From contig OX155974.1 of the NCBI GenBank assembly GCA_944548615.1, positions 186,001 through 250,000 of the forward strand: a DNA stretch of 64,000 bases, read 5' to 3'. This DNA comes from Micropterix aruncella (taxonomy: Eukaryota; Arthropoda; Insecta; Lepidoptera; Micropterigidae). Under the pieces are notes generated by a model, which worked only from the letters and a program-made list of their open reading frames with translations, was not told the DNA's origin and made no database searches. Shown here in pieces: positions 9,881-20,934 of the stretch. The translations under genes were made by a program, and so were the position numbers. Within the stretch, counting starts at the first letter, position 1, and each line of letters starts with the position of its first letter.

Positions 9881-10459
9881 AAACGTATTAAAAATTATGA
9901 AACGGATAGAAAGACATATCCTAGATATAACTCTATCTGCCGTTTTGTGAACTGAGCAGCAGACGAAATTCGAATTATTAGCTGGCAAGTGACAAGAATT
10001 TGATATGAAATTAAACCACGGAATAGTAGTAAACGTTAAATTTAATAATTATAAAAACATTAATTATTCCATTAATAACTACTATAACATACTGCAGAAA
10101 TCACCACCTTTGTAATTAACGGATAAGTGGAATAAAACAATATTAATATTGAACAGAACGACATAATATTAAAACACTATACAAAGTTTTACGATAATTC
10201 CATAGAATATACTGTCAATTACCTAATATTACCTTGGCAAGTAGGCATATTTAATATAATATTACAAATTTATTAGACTTAATATCCTTATTTTTAAAAA
10301 CATTATATTTACATTTTCTCCGCGTCGTAACAGACTCCTCTCCTGCTCATTATATTATTTCAACTAAAATTTATATCCGAAAATAAAATAAGTTAAACAA
10401 GTAACCACTGTTCGATAAAACTAGGTTTCTGACTTTAATTCATAATAAACATACACACT
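9881..10459 (-). repeat. Amplicon flank segment in inverted orientation
   Basis: From about 9881 the sequence matches the complement of 41600 down to 40735, the opposite of the orientation expected beside zinc-finger copy 1. The same sequence runs from 15380 to 15990 on the plus strand. An inversion or recombination between units of opposite orientation explains it. The segment ends at a TTAA where a MITE has been inserted. Confidence 0.75.
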
Positions 10460-10900
10460 TAACCGCTCTCCTAGCGGAGTAAAAATTCAGCTGTCCCATT
10501 CACGCGCGACCTTTTCGCGCGCAAAATCGACGACCTTGATAAAAACGACCATAACTTGTAAACCACTATACAGATCATAAAAAGAAGAACTGTAAAATGA
10601 TCGCATTGAAATTTGACATATAAAACATTATAACCTTATCTCGTAAATCAATTAAGATAATAATGGCGACAAATTACAAATTTGGCGAAGTGAAAAAACT
10701 CGCCTATTTATCATTTCGATGTTTTTATCACAAAATACGAAAGTCTATGCGGAAATTGTATTTACAGTTATGTTCTTTATTAAATGCTTTACCAAAACCA
10801 TTATTTTGTTTTACTTCTTTGCATACAAAAATATTTAGTTTTTCAGTCATAATAACCAAGAAAAATTTGATATCTCCTCGTAAATTTTTTTTTTTTTAAT
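10460..10900 (+). mobile_element. TTAA-associated MITE family (copy 1)
   Basis: It begins at a TTAA inside the flank motif CACACTTAA and resembles the complement of about 36000-36366 and part of 54713-55017. The shared core is GATCATAAAAAGAA followed by GATCGCATTGAAATTTG. Use of TTAA suggests piggyBac-type mobilisation. The right end is not defined. The open frame at 10663-10899 is not conserved and is not taken as a gene. Confidence 0.5.
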
Positions 10901-11374
10901 TTTGTATTTCTGACTACTTAGGGACTTTATTTATATGAAATTCTTTCATAATAACTTTTCCACTACACTACACTTCTTATAAAATCATACCAGACCTTTC
11001 AGCTTTGTCTGATATTACAGAAAAATCCAAACTTTTGCGAGTCGGTGACGAAAATTTGGTATTAACTTTGACAGGTCATAATACAAAAGTGGATAAAGTT
11101 TTTCAAATATATTGTGTTATTATGTGCTTATTATATGTCTAATAACTAATTATTATACTCTAAAGAGTCACATTTCATAGAAAAACTATAGGAAATCACG
11201 CTCAAAATATGGTAATTCTTCCATACTAATTACGTAAACAAATAGGTATGCGCACCCCGCGATTTCGCGAATATCGATAAAATTAGGCAGCGCGCCTGTC
11301 TATTCAATATCGCCGCGGTGCGTTCTTATTTGTTTAGGCAAATTCGGAGTGTGATTTTCTAGTTTCTTCTAGAA
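10901..11374. other. Unassigned intergenic DNA
   Basis: AT-rich sequence without a convincing gene. The only structured part is about 11225-11345, where ACAAATAGG and a later CTTATTTGTTT bracket a CpG-rich core with ATATCG repeats. Confidence 0.4.
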
Positions 11375-11860
11375 ACTAGAAGCTCCTGGACGGTCTGCGC
11401 ACCGTGCGGCGTAAGCCAATCGACTGTGCACTCTGACTAACAGACGGGGGAGTCTGGAAGAAGTACTGTTTCCTATAGAGCGGGGGTTGGTTGCGTAAGG
11501 TTGCGGACCTTACGGCGACTGCTCTTGAAACGACCATCGGCTACCCGGTCCTGGGGGAACAGCCAAGCAAAGAATGCCGTGGTCTGCGATAGATTCGGTA
11601 CACACCGTTTCACCGCTTCGTAAGGGAGAGGACCGCGCAAGCGACCTCGAACTCGGAACCAATCGAGAGACTGGAGTAATCTGGTCGCAATTGGAAGTAA
11701 GGGTGTGAGTGTAAGCCTGCTGGGGGGTAGCACTCCTGGCTATCTCGCGGTTAAGGCGTTGGCCTCTTACGGGCATGTGGCGGAGCTTGACGGTGGACTG
11801 TTTTGTCCAAGTCTTCTGCGCTCACTTCAGGGAGACAGAACGACTAATCGTTAAAACTTC
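11375..11860 (-). repeat. GC-rich repeat of about 490 bp, copy 1
   Basis: This matches the complement of about 33376-33870 almost throughout, with small indels. It contains the CGGTGCGCA module at one end. Open frames exist on both strands, but indels between the copies shift them, so coding function is unlikely. A stretch reading GCTATCTCGCGGTTAAGGCG is the best conserved part. I do not recognise the family. Confidence 0.65.
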
Positions 11861-12098
11861 CTGAGGTGACGGGTTTGCCCGTTGTAGTTGCCAACTCTAG
11901 TTAGTTATGGTTGGTATATAATCAGTGATGGTAGGATTGGTTTCTTGATGAGATATTATGCCGATACTCGCTTCACCTTCAAATACGAGAGACTCGACAG
12001 GATAGTCACCTATAGTATCCGCAGTACAAACTGGCGACTGGGGCAATTAGAGACAGTTAACATAGGAATGGTACCATGTCGATAAAATATTTATCTAT

Positions 12099-12261
12099 AC
12101 TAATATTATGAAGAGGTAAAGTTTGTGATGTTGTAGGAAGTAATCTCTGGATCTGCTGAACCGATTTTGATTGAATTCTTTTACCAATAGAAAGCCACAT
12201 TATTTGTTAGTGTCATAAGTTATATATTAATCCGAAAAATGAAAAGACTTTTTCGTGGTAG
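12099..12261 (+). repeat. Lepidoptera-type CTATACTAATATTAT repeat, copy 1
   Basis: It starts CTATACTAATATTATGAAG and continues through GTAATCTCTGGATC and ATATTAATCCGAAAAATG. The second copy lies about 464 bp downstream in the same orientation. Repeats of this opening are common in Lepidoptera and are usually linked to Helitron-type elements. That link is from memory. Confidence 0.55.
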
Positions 12262-12562
12262 TCGGATTTGCAAAGTCGGAGAATAAGCGGTCGAACAAAA
12301 ACGTTTCTAACTAACACTGCCTTAACGATGAGAGATATATGATTAAGTTCTAGAGAAAAGTTGTTGAGCCTGATAATGCCTACAAAAAAGTCAGCGACAG
12401 CATATGTCTAACTTTTATATTATATTAATTATGAATTCTTATCAAAATAAGTAAATTTATCGTCTCAAGTGTTTAAAACAAAAGACTTTTCCCTTTTACT
12501 GCATAAATATTAAAGAGATAATACGACATTGGTATGGAACCGCGACCGTATCGTAATCTATA

Positions 12563-12722
12563 CTTCTATATTAATATTATAAAGAGGTAAAGTTTGTGAC
12601 GTTGTGGGAAGTAATCTCTGGATCTACTGAACCGATTTTGAACATTCTTTTACCAATAGATAGCTACATTATTTGGGTGTGTAGGCTATATATTAATCCG
12701 AAAAATGAAAAGACTTTTACCT
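12563..12722 (+). repeat. Lepidoptera-type CTATACTAATATTAT repeat, copy 2
   Basis: A second, diverged copy of the repeat at 12099-12261. Between the two is the AAAGACTTTTCCCTTTTACTG stretch, which recurs at about 19190-19285 beside another Helitron-like terminus. The arrangement looks like a partial tandem duplication or two insertions at nearby sites. Confidence 0.5.
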
Positions 12723-13090
12723 GCTAAAATTAGATAGATAGATAAAATTCCTAGATTTAGCCAAAAGCGGTGAGTAAATACCGTAATAGTGGTAAGTAGC
12801 TAACCGATTAGGACTATTAATTGTGGTAACAGTAACAGTTCGATTTCGACATTTTGCCAAATTAGTTTTCGTCTACTATAATTATTGTGCGTATTATGTA
12901 GGTCATTAGGCATTATTGATAACAAAACATTCTGCTACAAAAGGCTTAATGTCAAAGAGCATAACTCCTTCGTTATACGAACTCTATTTGTGAATCTACA
13001 TCATGATGGAAGATTTTTGCAAAACTAATTTGACCAAGTTAAGAGCAAAGCCGGCATGTCATTCTCAACATTTATAAGTGGCTGCATAAG

Positions 13091-13312
13091 TTGAAAGAAG
13101 ACCCTGATTTCATAAGGAAAATTGATTTTCAACAACCAAGAAAGTTGGCAGCATTAGTTTGTGGAACGAGCCAACGAACTCTAGATCGAATTCGGAATCG
13201 ATTCAAAAATCTCCAGAACGAAGACCTGGCCAAAGCACATAATATAATTGACACCCATTGTCATGTTATTAATCTAAAAGACGATAGTGACAGTGAAGAC
13301 AAATATGAATAG
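13091..13312 (+). CDS. Fragment with a possible helix-turn-helix, family unknown
   Basis: The frame has 73 codons from a TTG and is open for a few codons further upstream (NIYKWLHK). It contains LAALVCGTSQRTLDRIRNRF, which looks like the HTH region of transposases with an xSxRTxxRI core. It ends in an acidic tail, DDSDSEDKYE. No catalytic domain follows. It may be the first exon of an old transposase. The assignment is weak. Confidence 0.3.
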   Translation: MKEDPDFIRKIDFQQPRKLAALVCGTSQRTLDRIRNRFKNLQNEDLAKAHNIIDTHCHVINLKDDSDSEDKYE

Positions 13313-13476
13313 CTTGCTGACTTTCTTTGTTTAGTTTTAATTTTTTTTTTTATAACAATTATTTTATTGTCAACTATTATAAATTTGATACTTTTATAAT
13401 TTTATTTTAATAATTCAATATCAATATTTATATTTTTAACTTATTTAATATTTATCGTAATGAAACAATACTGAAA

Positions 13477-13611
13477 TATAAATAGGATAGAAAACGAATT
13501 TACCTCGTGAAATTTGTAGGACCCGACGTTTCACAACGGCGGCTGCAACGTCACCGAAACGTCGGGTTCTACAAATTTCACGCGGTAAATTCGTTTTCTA
13601 TCCTATTTATA
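13477..13611. repeat. Near-perfect 56-bp hairpin
   Basis: The arms 13477-13532 and 13556-13611 are inverted repeats with only a few mismatches, separated by a 23-nt loop. The arms run from TATAAATAGGATAG to GACGTTTC. Such a structure could be a MITE or a hairpin-RNA source. It is not in the amplicon units. Confidence 0.75.
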
Positions 13612-14016
13612 ATGTCAAACAACCGCGATAGTCTTCGATTTTATAATACTGAAATAATATTTATTTCCCTCGTTTCATTACTTTATCGACATTCCTTTTG
13701 TATGCGTAAAACTACCTACACTACGGTTACAGGTATCGCTTCATAAGGCCGTGCAAGTGCGAAAGAGATAGCACGATTTCGATGATAAATTACCTGACTC
13801 GCCACTTTGTAATGCGGATAGTATAGTAATAGGGCTTTGCGAGCTGCTTTAAGTCTTTCTTGAACGTCATTTTCAAATAATTCAACAGGAAATCACGAAT
13901 TACAACGTTGAATATGCCATTTAGCACCTCGAAACGTAACATTACATTAGACGTTTCAGTTGCCAATTAGAGTTTGATTTTCAAGAAACTAAACATGAAC
14001 TATCGCATGCGATTTA
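13612..14016. other. Unassigned intergenic DNA
   Basis: No gene, repeat or structured element could be supported between the hairpin and the amplicon boundary near 14017. Confidence 0.4.
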
Positions 14017-14277
14017 TTACTGTAATTTGAACAATCGTATTTCCGACGGAACGATTTGAATCTTAATAATATAATTGTTTGTTTGTTTGTTTCTACTCTT
14101 TACCGTGAAATCACAAAGGGCGGGTTTATTGTCATATGACAATCTCTTACAACCAACCCTACTATTACGTGTGCATATGTATGTGTGCGAATAACTGTGT
14201 GTAAGTAAATGTCTTGTTATTGCATTCAATCGACAAAATTGAGAATGCAATTCCGTTAATTTTATCCCAACGGAAAA

Positions 14278-14353
14278 TGGTGACCCAGCAGGGATTCGAA
14301 CCCGGAACCTTACAATGTAAGATCAGGCGTCCTAACCACTATGCCACCGGGCC
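14278..14353 (-). tRNA. tRNA-like sequence with encoded CCA, second copy
   Basis: The counterpart of 5681-5756, with three substitutions. The acceptor stem, A box and B box are unchanged. The changes fall in the D stem and T stem and neither repair nor worsen the pairing much. It lies at the same place in its amplicon unit, so it was copied with the unit. Confidence 0.5.
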
Positions 14354-14689
14354 GTGTAGCATCATTGAATTGCATATTAGATTGCTCAACTCCATAGTAC
14401 ATGCTGGCAACCCATCTGCGTCGGTGAAATGCAGGTGGCACAGAAGGCATTGACGGCGAAACTAATAGCAATTTATTTGGTCGTCTATAATAAAATTGAT
14501 AAAGAATGGCTTTTAATCAAGGTCTAATTGATTATATTGGGTAGCGAATAGTTTCGTGCAGCTTGGGCCATAAAATCCTTATGTTCTCTGATTAGTTCAA
14601 CTCACGATTTAGCTCCTATTCAGAAGCCTCCACGTGCGAAAGGCTACCCCGGGTAAGACTCTCGTGTCTCAGGTCTCTCAGCTTGTGGA

Positions 14690-14772
14690 CCCATGGTGGG
14701 ATTGCATGGCCGACGCTACTGGATGGTTTGCGCACCGTTCGGCGACACCAATCGGTTGTGCACTCTGACTAG
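14690..14772 (-). repeat. Recurring CGGTGCGCA module (unit 2)
   Basis: The minus-strand copy of the module at 5384-5490, in the equivalent place of amplicon unit 2. It reads AGTCAGAGTGCACA, then CGATTGG, then the CGGTGCGCA box. Confidence 0.6.
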
Positions 14773-16302
14773 TTGCTGAAAGAGTCTTTAAATCGCGTTC
14801 ATTTTGTCATTAATTCTCGCTACCTATTCATCATATTCTTTTCTAAAAAAACTACAAAAACTAATCAAAGCGGATCTAGAAAAGTCGTTTTCAGAGACTC
14901 AAAATGTACTTCTAGATACATTTTGAGGTTGTTTTGTCTTACATTTCGTATAGCTTAACCACAAATTGTCGGTACCTACCTGTCTCAATAGTATTCAAAA
15001 GTAATGATTATTTAACGGAGGCACGACTAACTCTTATTTTTCAAGGTGAATAATTTAAACGTCGATGTCACGTGATAGAATCAGTAAAGGAGCAGAAACA
15101 TTAGTATGAGTACAACACGCCTCTTAGGAGACGGTATGGAGACATCGGTCTCTAGGTTATATTTAGTCCTACTATTCTCACATTACTGTTGCAATATAAT
15201 ATTTTTCCCAAAACGTAGGTTCTACTCTTTCTACTAATACACCAAGTATGATGATGACCATCCAATTACATGTAGATCCACTAGATGACAATCTAAGACC
15301 ATCCAAGGGTTATTAGATGACAAAACGAAGTCCGTAATATTATGGAATGTCATGTCACCGAAACTGTTCATTAATACCCTCAAAACGTATAAAAATTTTT
15401 GAAACGGATAGAAAGACATATCCAAGATATAACTCATTTTATCTGCCGTTTTGAACTCCATTCGTTGAACTGAGCAGCAGACGAAATTCGAATTAATAGC
15501 TGGCAAATGACAAAATTTTGATAGGAAATTAAACCACGGAATAGTAGCAAAAGTTAAATTTAATATTAATAATAACATTAATTATTCCATTAATAACTAC
15601 TATAACATACTGCAGAAAACACCACCTTTGTAATTAACGGATAAGTGGAATAAAACAATATTAATATTGAACAGAACGACATAATATTAAAACACTATAC
15701 AAAGTTTTACGATAATTCCATAGAATATACTGTCAATTACCTAATATTACCTTGGTAAGTAGGCATATTTAATATAATATTACAAATTTATTAGACTTAA
15801 TATCCTTATTTTTAAAAACATTATATTTACATTTTCTCCGCGTCGTAACAGACTCCTCTCCTGCTCATTATATTATTTCAACTAAGATACAATAAATGAT
15901 TTATATCCGAAAATAAAATAAGTTAAACAAGTAACCACTGTTCGATAAAAACTAGGTTTCTGACTTATAATTCATATTAAACATACACACTTAAATGTAG
16001 GTAATTTTAAAGGCATTAGAATTATCAATAAATGCATTTGAATGTTCCGTATAAAATTTATAATAAACATACACACTTAAATCTAGGTTTTTAAGTAATT
16101 AGAATCATATTATATAGAAGCAATTGATTGTTCCGTATTGCTTGTTCGTAGATAAATAAAAATTCACAAAAAGTAACTGAAAAATAAAATGCATACATAC
16201 AATAGAATATACTACCAACTGGAGATCGCCTTGTTCGATTTCAACTAAAAAAGTGTTCGTGATCCACCGATGCACTATGTTCTGCTTGCTTAGAAGACGA
16301 AG

Positions 16303-17578
16303 TGGAGGTCAGTGGATGATGAGATTATCCTATTCGCCGATGACACATCCCTTCTTTTTAGCGATAAAAATAGAGACGAGCTTGAAATAAGGATTAATGA
16401 AACGATAAATAGACTTGCTGTCTGGTTCCAAGTTAATAAACGCTCGTTGAATGTTTCAAAATCTAAAACAGTGTGTTTTTCTTTACGGCCATCCGACTCT
16501 AATAATATAGCCTTATTCTTTGGAACAGACGAATTAGAAAATGTCTCTTCTACTAAATTTCTAGGTTTGCAGATCGACCAAAAATTGCAATGGTCCGATC
16601 ACTTAGAAGAGCTTAGTAAAAAGCTGTGTAGGGCTGTTTACGCAATAAAAAAGATTAGAAATTTATGCGGCTTTGAGGCTGCTAAATCTGTATATTTTGC
16701 TTATTTTCATTCTTTGATGACATATGGTCTAATGTTTTGGGGAATGGCAGCAAATTCGAAGAGGATTCTTATCCTTCAGAAAAGGGCTTTACGCAGTCTT
16801 TACAGAGCTTCTCCAAGAACTTCGTGTAAGCCGTTTTTCATCGAGTCGGGAATCATGACGATGTACTCGTGCTATATCCAACAAAATATTATGTTCGCTC
16901 GTAAGCACATATCGGATGTCCCGGCGAATAGCGATTTCCATCAACACAATACAAGAAATAAATTTGATCTACATCTAAATCGGCACAGGCTTAGTAAAGT
17001 GCGCAACAGTTTCCTTCATCAAAGCCTGTGTTATTATAACAAGGTCCCAACACATATCAGAAGTCTTGGAGAGAACCAATTTAAAAAAGTCTTATTTAAT
17101 GGCCTAGTCAAGAATCCTGTATATGACTTAAGAGATTTGGATAATGCTGAATTCTTATTCCAAGAGCATCCTAATGTAAAATAACAGATAATTCATGATA
17201 ATCAACTTTGCCAAAGATCGTAATTTTTATTTTTATTTTTATCGACGACGGCTATATTGCTAGATTTGACAATTAACTTAAATTTAGATATTTTTAATAT
17301 ACCCTTATCTATTTTCTTGACCATCATATTATTGCCTTGATAATTATGACTACAGACATTGAGCTCTTTTTTTGATCAGCAATTCTGATTATTAGATTAT
17401 TTTCTATTTATCAATGGTTTTCAAACCAATTATAATTTACTAAAATTAATTTATATTGCCACAACTATATCATGATAGTTAATATTCTTTAATTAATTAC
17501 ATTATTTAAAATTTTAGAGGCAAAGACGCATCCAAGTGTAGGAAAGCCTACCTACTGGAGCAGAAATAAATTGAAATT
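16303..17578 (+). mobile_element. 5'-truncated LINE with GAAG target duplication
   Basis: GAAG occurs at 16299-16302 and again at 17579-17582. Removing one copy and the sequence between restores the amplicon sequence seen at 40430 (complement). The element contains the end of a reverse transcriptase ORF and about 390 bp of 3' UTR ending AATAAATTGAAATT. It was truncated at insertion, so only the last third of the RT was copied. Confidence 0.88.
16312..17184 (+). CDS. C-terminal part of a LINE reverse transcriptase (Jockey/CR1-like)
   Basis: The frame has 290 codons and opens at a non-ATG codon because the element is truncated. It begins just before the catalytic FADDTSLLF box, continues through NVSKSKTVCF and KFLGLQID (thumb), and ends with the typical HNTRNKFDL and YNKVPTHIRSL tail. 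The fingers and the first catalytic aspartate are missing, so the product cannot be an active polymerase. The frame has no stops, which suggests a fairly recent insertion. The short tail at 57220-57534 is from a related element. Confidence 0.85.
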   Translation: MDDEIILFADDTSLLFSDKNRDELEIRINETINRLAVWFQVNKRSLNVSKSKTVCFSLRPSDSNNIALFFGTDELENVSSTKFLGLQIDQKLQWSDHLEELSKKLCRAVYAIKKIRNLCGFEAAKSVYFAYFHSLMTYGLMFWGMAANSKRILILQKRALRSLYRASPRTSCKPFFIESGIMTMYSCYIQQNIMFARKHISDVPANSDFHQHNTRNKFDLHLNRHRLSKVRNSFLHQSLCYYNKVPTHIRSLGENQFKKVLFNGLVKNPVYDLRDLDNAEFLFQEHPNVK

Positions 17579-17598
17579 GAAGAGTACTCATCAAAGGT

Positions 17599-18711
17599 CT
17601 ACCGCCGACCGTTGCTTTTCGATTGTTTAATATCTTTGAATTGGCATTTGGCAGCAGTAATGTGATTTTTAAGATAATTTTTCCGACCAAATGCATGTTT
17701 GCATGTCGTACAAACAAAGGGCTTGATTTTTCGGTGAATTACATTTACATGTCGGATTAGATTCCCCTTTTCTGTGAAAGCTTTGTTACATCCCGCACAA
17801 CTATACTCAATTCTGAGATGGACTGAGTTTATATGGTCCTTTAAATATCCACGCCTTGCAAAACTGCGATTGCATTTGTCGCACGCGAAAGGCTTCAATT
17901 TCCGGTGGACAGAATTGACATGTCGAATTAAATCACCACTCAGAAAGAAAGCGCGTTTGCATTCCTTACATTCAAATTCCTTCATTTTTCTATGAACGCC
18001 ATCGATGTGCTCTTTAAATCGTGTTCGATTTGGAAATTCTTTGTTGCATAAATCACACGTGAATACATTCAACTGCCGGTGAGTGAAATTTACATGCGCA
18101 TATAAGTTGCTGCGAATAGAAAAGACTTTCTTACACTGCTGACACGCATGCTTTAGTTTGCGATGGATCGATTCGACGTGTTTTTTCAAACTTTTTCTAT
18201 ATGGAAATGATCTGTCACACTGTTCACACTTATATTTCTTAAGTTTCCTATGCACTATATCGACATGCTCAATTAGATCAAATCTTCTACTTGATTCATA
18301 GCTACATTTGACACACATATATTTCTTCCCATTTGGCTTAACACAATCTCTGCAAAATAACACAATTTCATTGGAATGCTTGCATGCTCCCATTGGCACG
18401 CTTCTGTCTAGATGGCGATCGCAGACAACGCATGTGAATTTATCAAATTTTGTTAATAATACTTTGATCTCTTTCATCACGCTTCCATCGGGTTTTATGA
18501 AAGCCACTGCCTCTTCTTCAAATTCTAGAATACTTGCTTCCATATAAGAAGAGTTCGGTTGTTCTTCTTTGAAGCAATTATCACTTTCTGGTTTCAAAGT
18601 TTCACTGTATTTATTGTCAGAGCAACTTGGCATCCTGTCTTCGACATCGGACTCTAATTCTATCTTCACTTTAATGTCTGCATTAGTTTCATCATTTTCC
18701 TGCCTTTCCAT
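17599..18711 (-). CDS. C2H2 zinc-finger protein, amplicon copy 2 (intact, 370 aa)
   Basis: ATG at 18711 in ACCATGGAAAGGCAGG is conserved in all copies. Residues 1-90 are acidic (EEEAVAFIKP region) without a known domain. C94, C97, C110, H112, C120 and C123 form a possible extra zinc site. Eight fingers follow, with first cysteines at 133, 162, 190, 219, 248, 277, 305 and 334. Seven are CX2CX12HX4H and the last is C2HC (C334, C337, H350, C356). Linkers are of the HRKLKPF type rather than TGEKP. The tail is basic, QSKSNGRR. Expected role: nuclear DNA binding. The target is unknown. The single exon is open throughout, whereas copy 1 is dead. Confidence 0.88.
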   Translation of the reverse strand: MERQENDETNADIKVKIELESDVEDRMPSCSDNKYSETLKPESDNCFKEEQPNSSYMEASILEFEEEAVAFIKPDGSVMKEIKVLLTKFDKFTCVVCDRHLDRSVPMGACKHSNEIVLFCRDCVKPNGKKYMCVKCSYESSRRFDLIEHVDIVHRKLKKYKCEQCDRSFPYRKSLKKHVESIHRKLKHACQQCKKVFSIRSNLYAHVNFTHRQLNVFTCDLCNKEFPNRTRFKEHIDGVHRKMKEFECKECKRAFFLSGDLIRHVNSVHRKLKPFACDKCNRSFARRGYLKDHINSVHLRIEYSCAGCNKAFTEKGNLIRHVNVIHRKIKPFVCTTCKHAFGRKNYLKNHITAAKCQFKDIKQSKSNGRR

Positions 18712-18719
18712 GGTGAATA

Positions 18720-18800
18720 TTTATACTTTTTATTATATATAGAGGTAAAATAAAGCGGAGAACTGCAGAAACTTACACGATCTACACCGTAAACAGATGT
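18720..18800 (-). promoter_or_regulatory. Conserved leader and putative core promoter of zinc-finger copy 2
   Basis: The 80 bp upstream of the ATG are nearly the same in all three copies. They include a TATATATA stretch about 20-30 bp before the start codon and, further up, TTTACGGTGTAGATCG. The high conservation between a dead and two intact copies may only reflect recent duplication. No transcription start can be fixed from sequence. Confidence 0.35.
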
Positions 18801-18867
18801 AATTATTTTGACGTTTCGTGTTTAGTATTGCCACATATTAGAATATAAAATTTAATATTTATAAAAG

Positions 18868-19150
18868 TTGTTTTTACTGCATGGTCTTTTTTAGTGGGTT
18901 AATCAGTGCAACAAAGTAAGCAACTTGTGAAAAAATGTGAAAAGAAAAACTTTTTTTTTTAAGAAAATTAACGTTTTGTGTTTTTTTGAATAGGTAGTGT
19001 AAAAGCTATCATCACGATGCGTTATCTAGCGGTAAGTAAAATGTCACTAATATTGTTTATTTACGATTTAATACCTACCGCTAGACGGCGCAGAGTGCTC
19101 AATTTTTTCTCAAACCTTTATCTAACAGTCAACTTTTTCAAACTTTCAAA
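18868..19150 (-). mobile_element. Inverted-repeat element upstream of zinc-finger copy 2
   Basis: The counterpart of 7150-7550, diverged. It has GGGTTAATCAGTGCAACAAA on one side and the ATCTAGCGGTAAGT / ACCTACCGCTAGA palindrome in the middle. The distal arm is partly lost. Its location before the gene is shared by all units. Confidence 0.55.
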
Positions 19151-19189
19151 TTAAAAAATTAAAAAATATAAATAATTTAAACTTTCAAA

Positions 19190-19620
19190 CAAAAGACTTT
19201 TCCCTTTTACTGTATATAATTTCCTTTTTACTGTCTAAATGGTTAAAGGATAATACGACATAGGTATGGAAACGCGACCATATCTAGGGTTGGAACTTCT
19301 GAAAGACAATATATTTTGGTACCAAATAATAACATTACATCTAATATAGTATACAGAGAAGTTTTGAACAATTAAAATAAACATAATTTATTCAATCATA
19401 ATCATTTCATACACTCATTTGAAACCCGGTAATATAGCCAAATTGTCATGAAAATACATACATACATATGCAGTAAAGATATAACCCTCCTTTTGGCAGT
19501 CAGGAAATAAATCATAGCCCTCAGTACTAACCGAACCACACTCATAATTTCATCACAAGTAAAAATGCTTACCGCCCAACGAAGTGGGCACGGGTCAGCT
19601 AGTGGTGTATATAAACATTT
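19190..19620 (+). repeat. Helitron-like 3' end region
   Basis: It contains the AAAGACTTTTCCCTTTTACTG stretch also found at about 12478, and it ends in GGGCACGGGTCAGCTAG, which has the short GC hairpin and CTAG end expected of a Helitron 3' terminus. No Rep or helicase coding sequence is left. Boundaries are approximate. Confidence 0.45.
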
Positions 19621-20934
19621 AAACACAATATCACTTCTTTCCTGCAATTGTATATGATGACACATCAGAAGAGATAATATTTTATATTCGATCATTGATC
19701 GAAATTTGATCATCAGATGATATGAAAAATCGAAGATCTGAAGTTTGCCGTGCGTCGCGCCTCGCATCAGAAAGAGACGCACTTATGAAACAACAAGAAA
19801 GCTGGCCGGGCGATATTGGAGTATTATCGTTTGCTAAGGGGTCGTTCACCAATATGCCTGCGACACAAAAAATACTTCGGCCACACCGAACACGTGTGGC
19901 CGGGACATACTAAAAATATTTGGCGAACCCATGATTCGATACTAGTCCAGTCATATTAAGGGGTTTTTTTAAATTGTTGTGTGGGGCTTTTCTAAGGTCT
20001 TTATGGGCCTTGTAAAACTGCGACCATTGCTGATCTATTGTGTTCGACACCTACTTACTATAGTTCTGCACTAAGCCTCGTGTCATTTAAGAACCGCAAC
20101 AGGATTTTATCGCCAGGTTATTTTACCTCCTAAGGTTGGAGGTAATGACCACCCAAGTGGGTGTATCTTTTACGCATCGGCGGGTCACACTCTTACATAA
20201 GGTGCAGGGGAGCGTCCTCTGCCTCTTGGCGGAACCTGCACATTTACGTGTCCCGGAGCTTAAGTTTACACAAAGTGTAAGTTTGTGTAAGTTTGCACCA
20301 TGTCATGTGTTCAGGCTACAACGCCCCAAGAGCGCCCTCACTATTATGCATGGATTGTCCCTATTTAGCCATACGGCCTTACGGGCATTCTTACGGTCGC
20401 AAGCCTTAATTAGCGGTTTTGAATGATTCAAACCTGGTGTGTTGTTCTATTGGTTGACGGAGTGTAATCTAAACATATTTTTATATGAATTAGGTTTGCA
20501 AGGCTTTCATATTAGGGGTTCTACCTCGGAGAGATAATAAGCTGGAAACGTGTATACACCTTCATTTTAGCGTTTTTTTGTGAGATTTTCTAGGTTTTAA
20601 AGCATGCTTTAAAGCAGTTAGGTTTTTATGATAGTTGACATCTATCATAAAAATTGTAGAGCATTAAATTAAGGACAAGTTTTCTTTCAAACATTTTTTC
20701 ATGCGCTCAACCGTTTTTTGAGATAGAGGGCGGAGAGCGCACAGCGCTCAGCCATACATACTGTAATGCAAGGTCAACTGCGAACATCGATGAATGACAT
20801 CACGAGGTTTTATGAGAGTGGCGGTACATCAAAGAGGTTTAACGCGAGAATTAATGCGTTGAAGCACCCACACTACATTTGTCATTGTGCACCGTGATCG
20901 CGACCGAATCGAACATGTTTGTCTTTGATAATAT
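19621..20934. other. Unassigned intergenic DNA with short open frames
   Basis: Open frames at 19722-19913 and 20136-20426 show no recognisable domain and are not repeated elsewhere in the window. A GC-rich, polar stretch at 19990-20450 (CACCCAAGTGGGTG and onward) resembles a LINE untranslated region but cannot be assigned. Nothing else can be supported. Confidence 0.35.

Larger units (their letters stand above)
14017..16302 (-). repeat. Amplicon unit 2, distal flank (inverted)
   Basis: It runs collinear, on the minus strand, with 41597-42631 and 4889-6000. It carries the tRNA-like copy, the CGGTGCGCA module and the long AT-rich flank with the TTAATACCCTCAAAACG motif. It ends at 16299-16302 (GAAG), where a LINE is inserted, and continues at 17583. 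The left boundary falls inside the inverted-repeat element, which has lost one arm. Confidence 0.8.
17583..19150 (-). repeat. Amplicon unit 2, zinc-finger gene region
   Basis: The minus-strand counterpart of 38925-40435. It holds the intact gene at 17599-18711, its short leader, and the inverted-repeat element beyond about 18868. The sequence joins the flank at 16302 once the LINE is removed. Confidence 0.85.

Noticed and set aside
10663..10899. 78-codon open frame
   Set aside because: It lies in a MITE-family sequence. The related copies at 36.1 and 54.8 kb do not keep the frame.
11473..11776. Two overlapping minus-strand frames of about 87 codons
   Set aside because: The homologous repeat at 33.4-33.9 kb has indels that shift them. 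No domain is seen.
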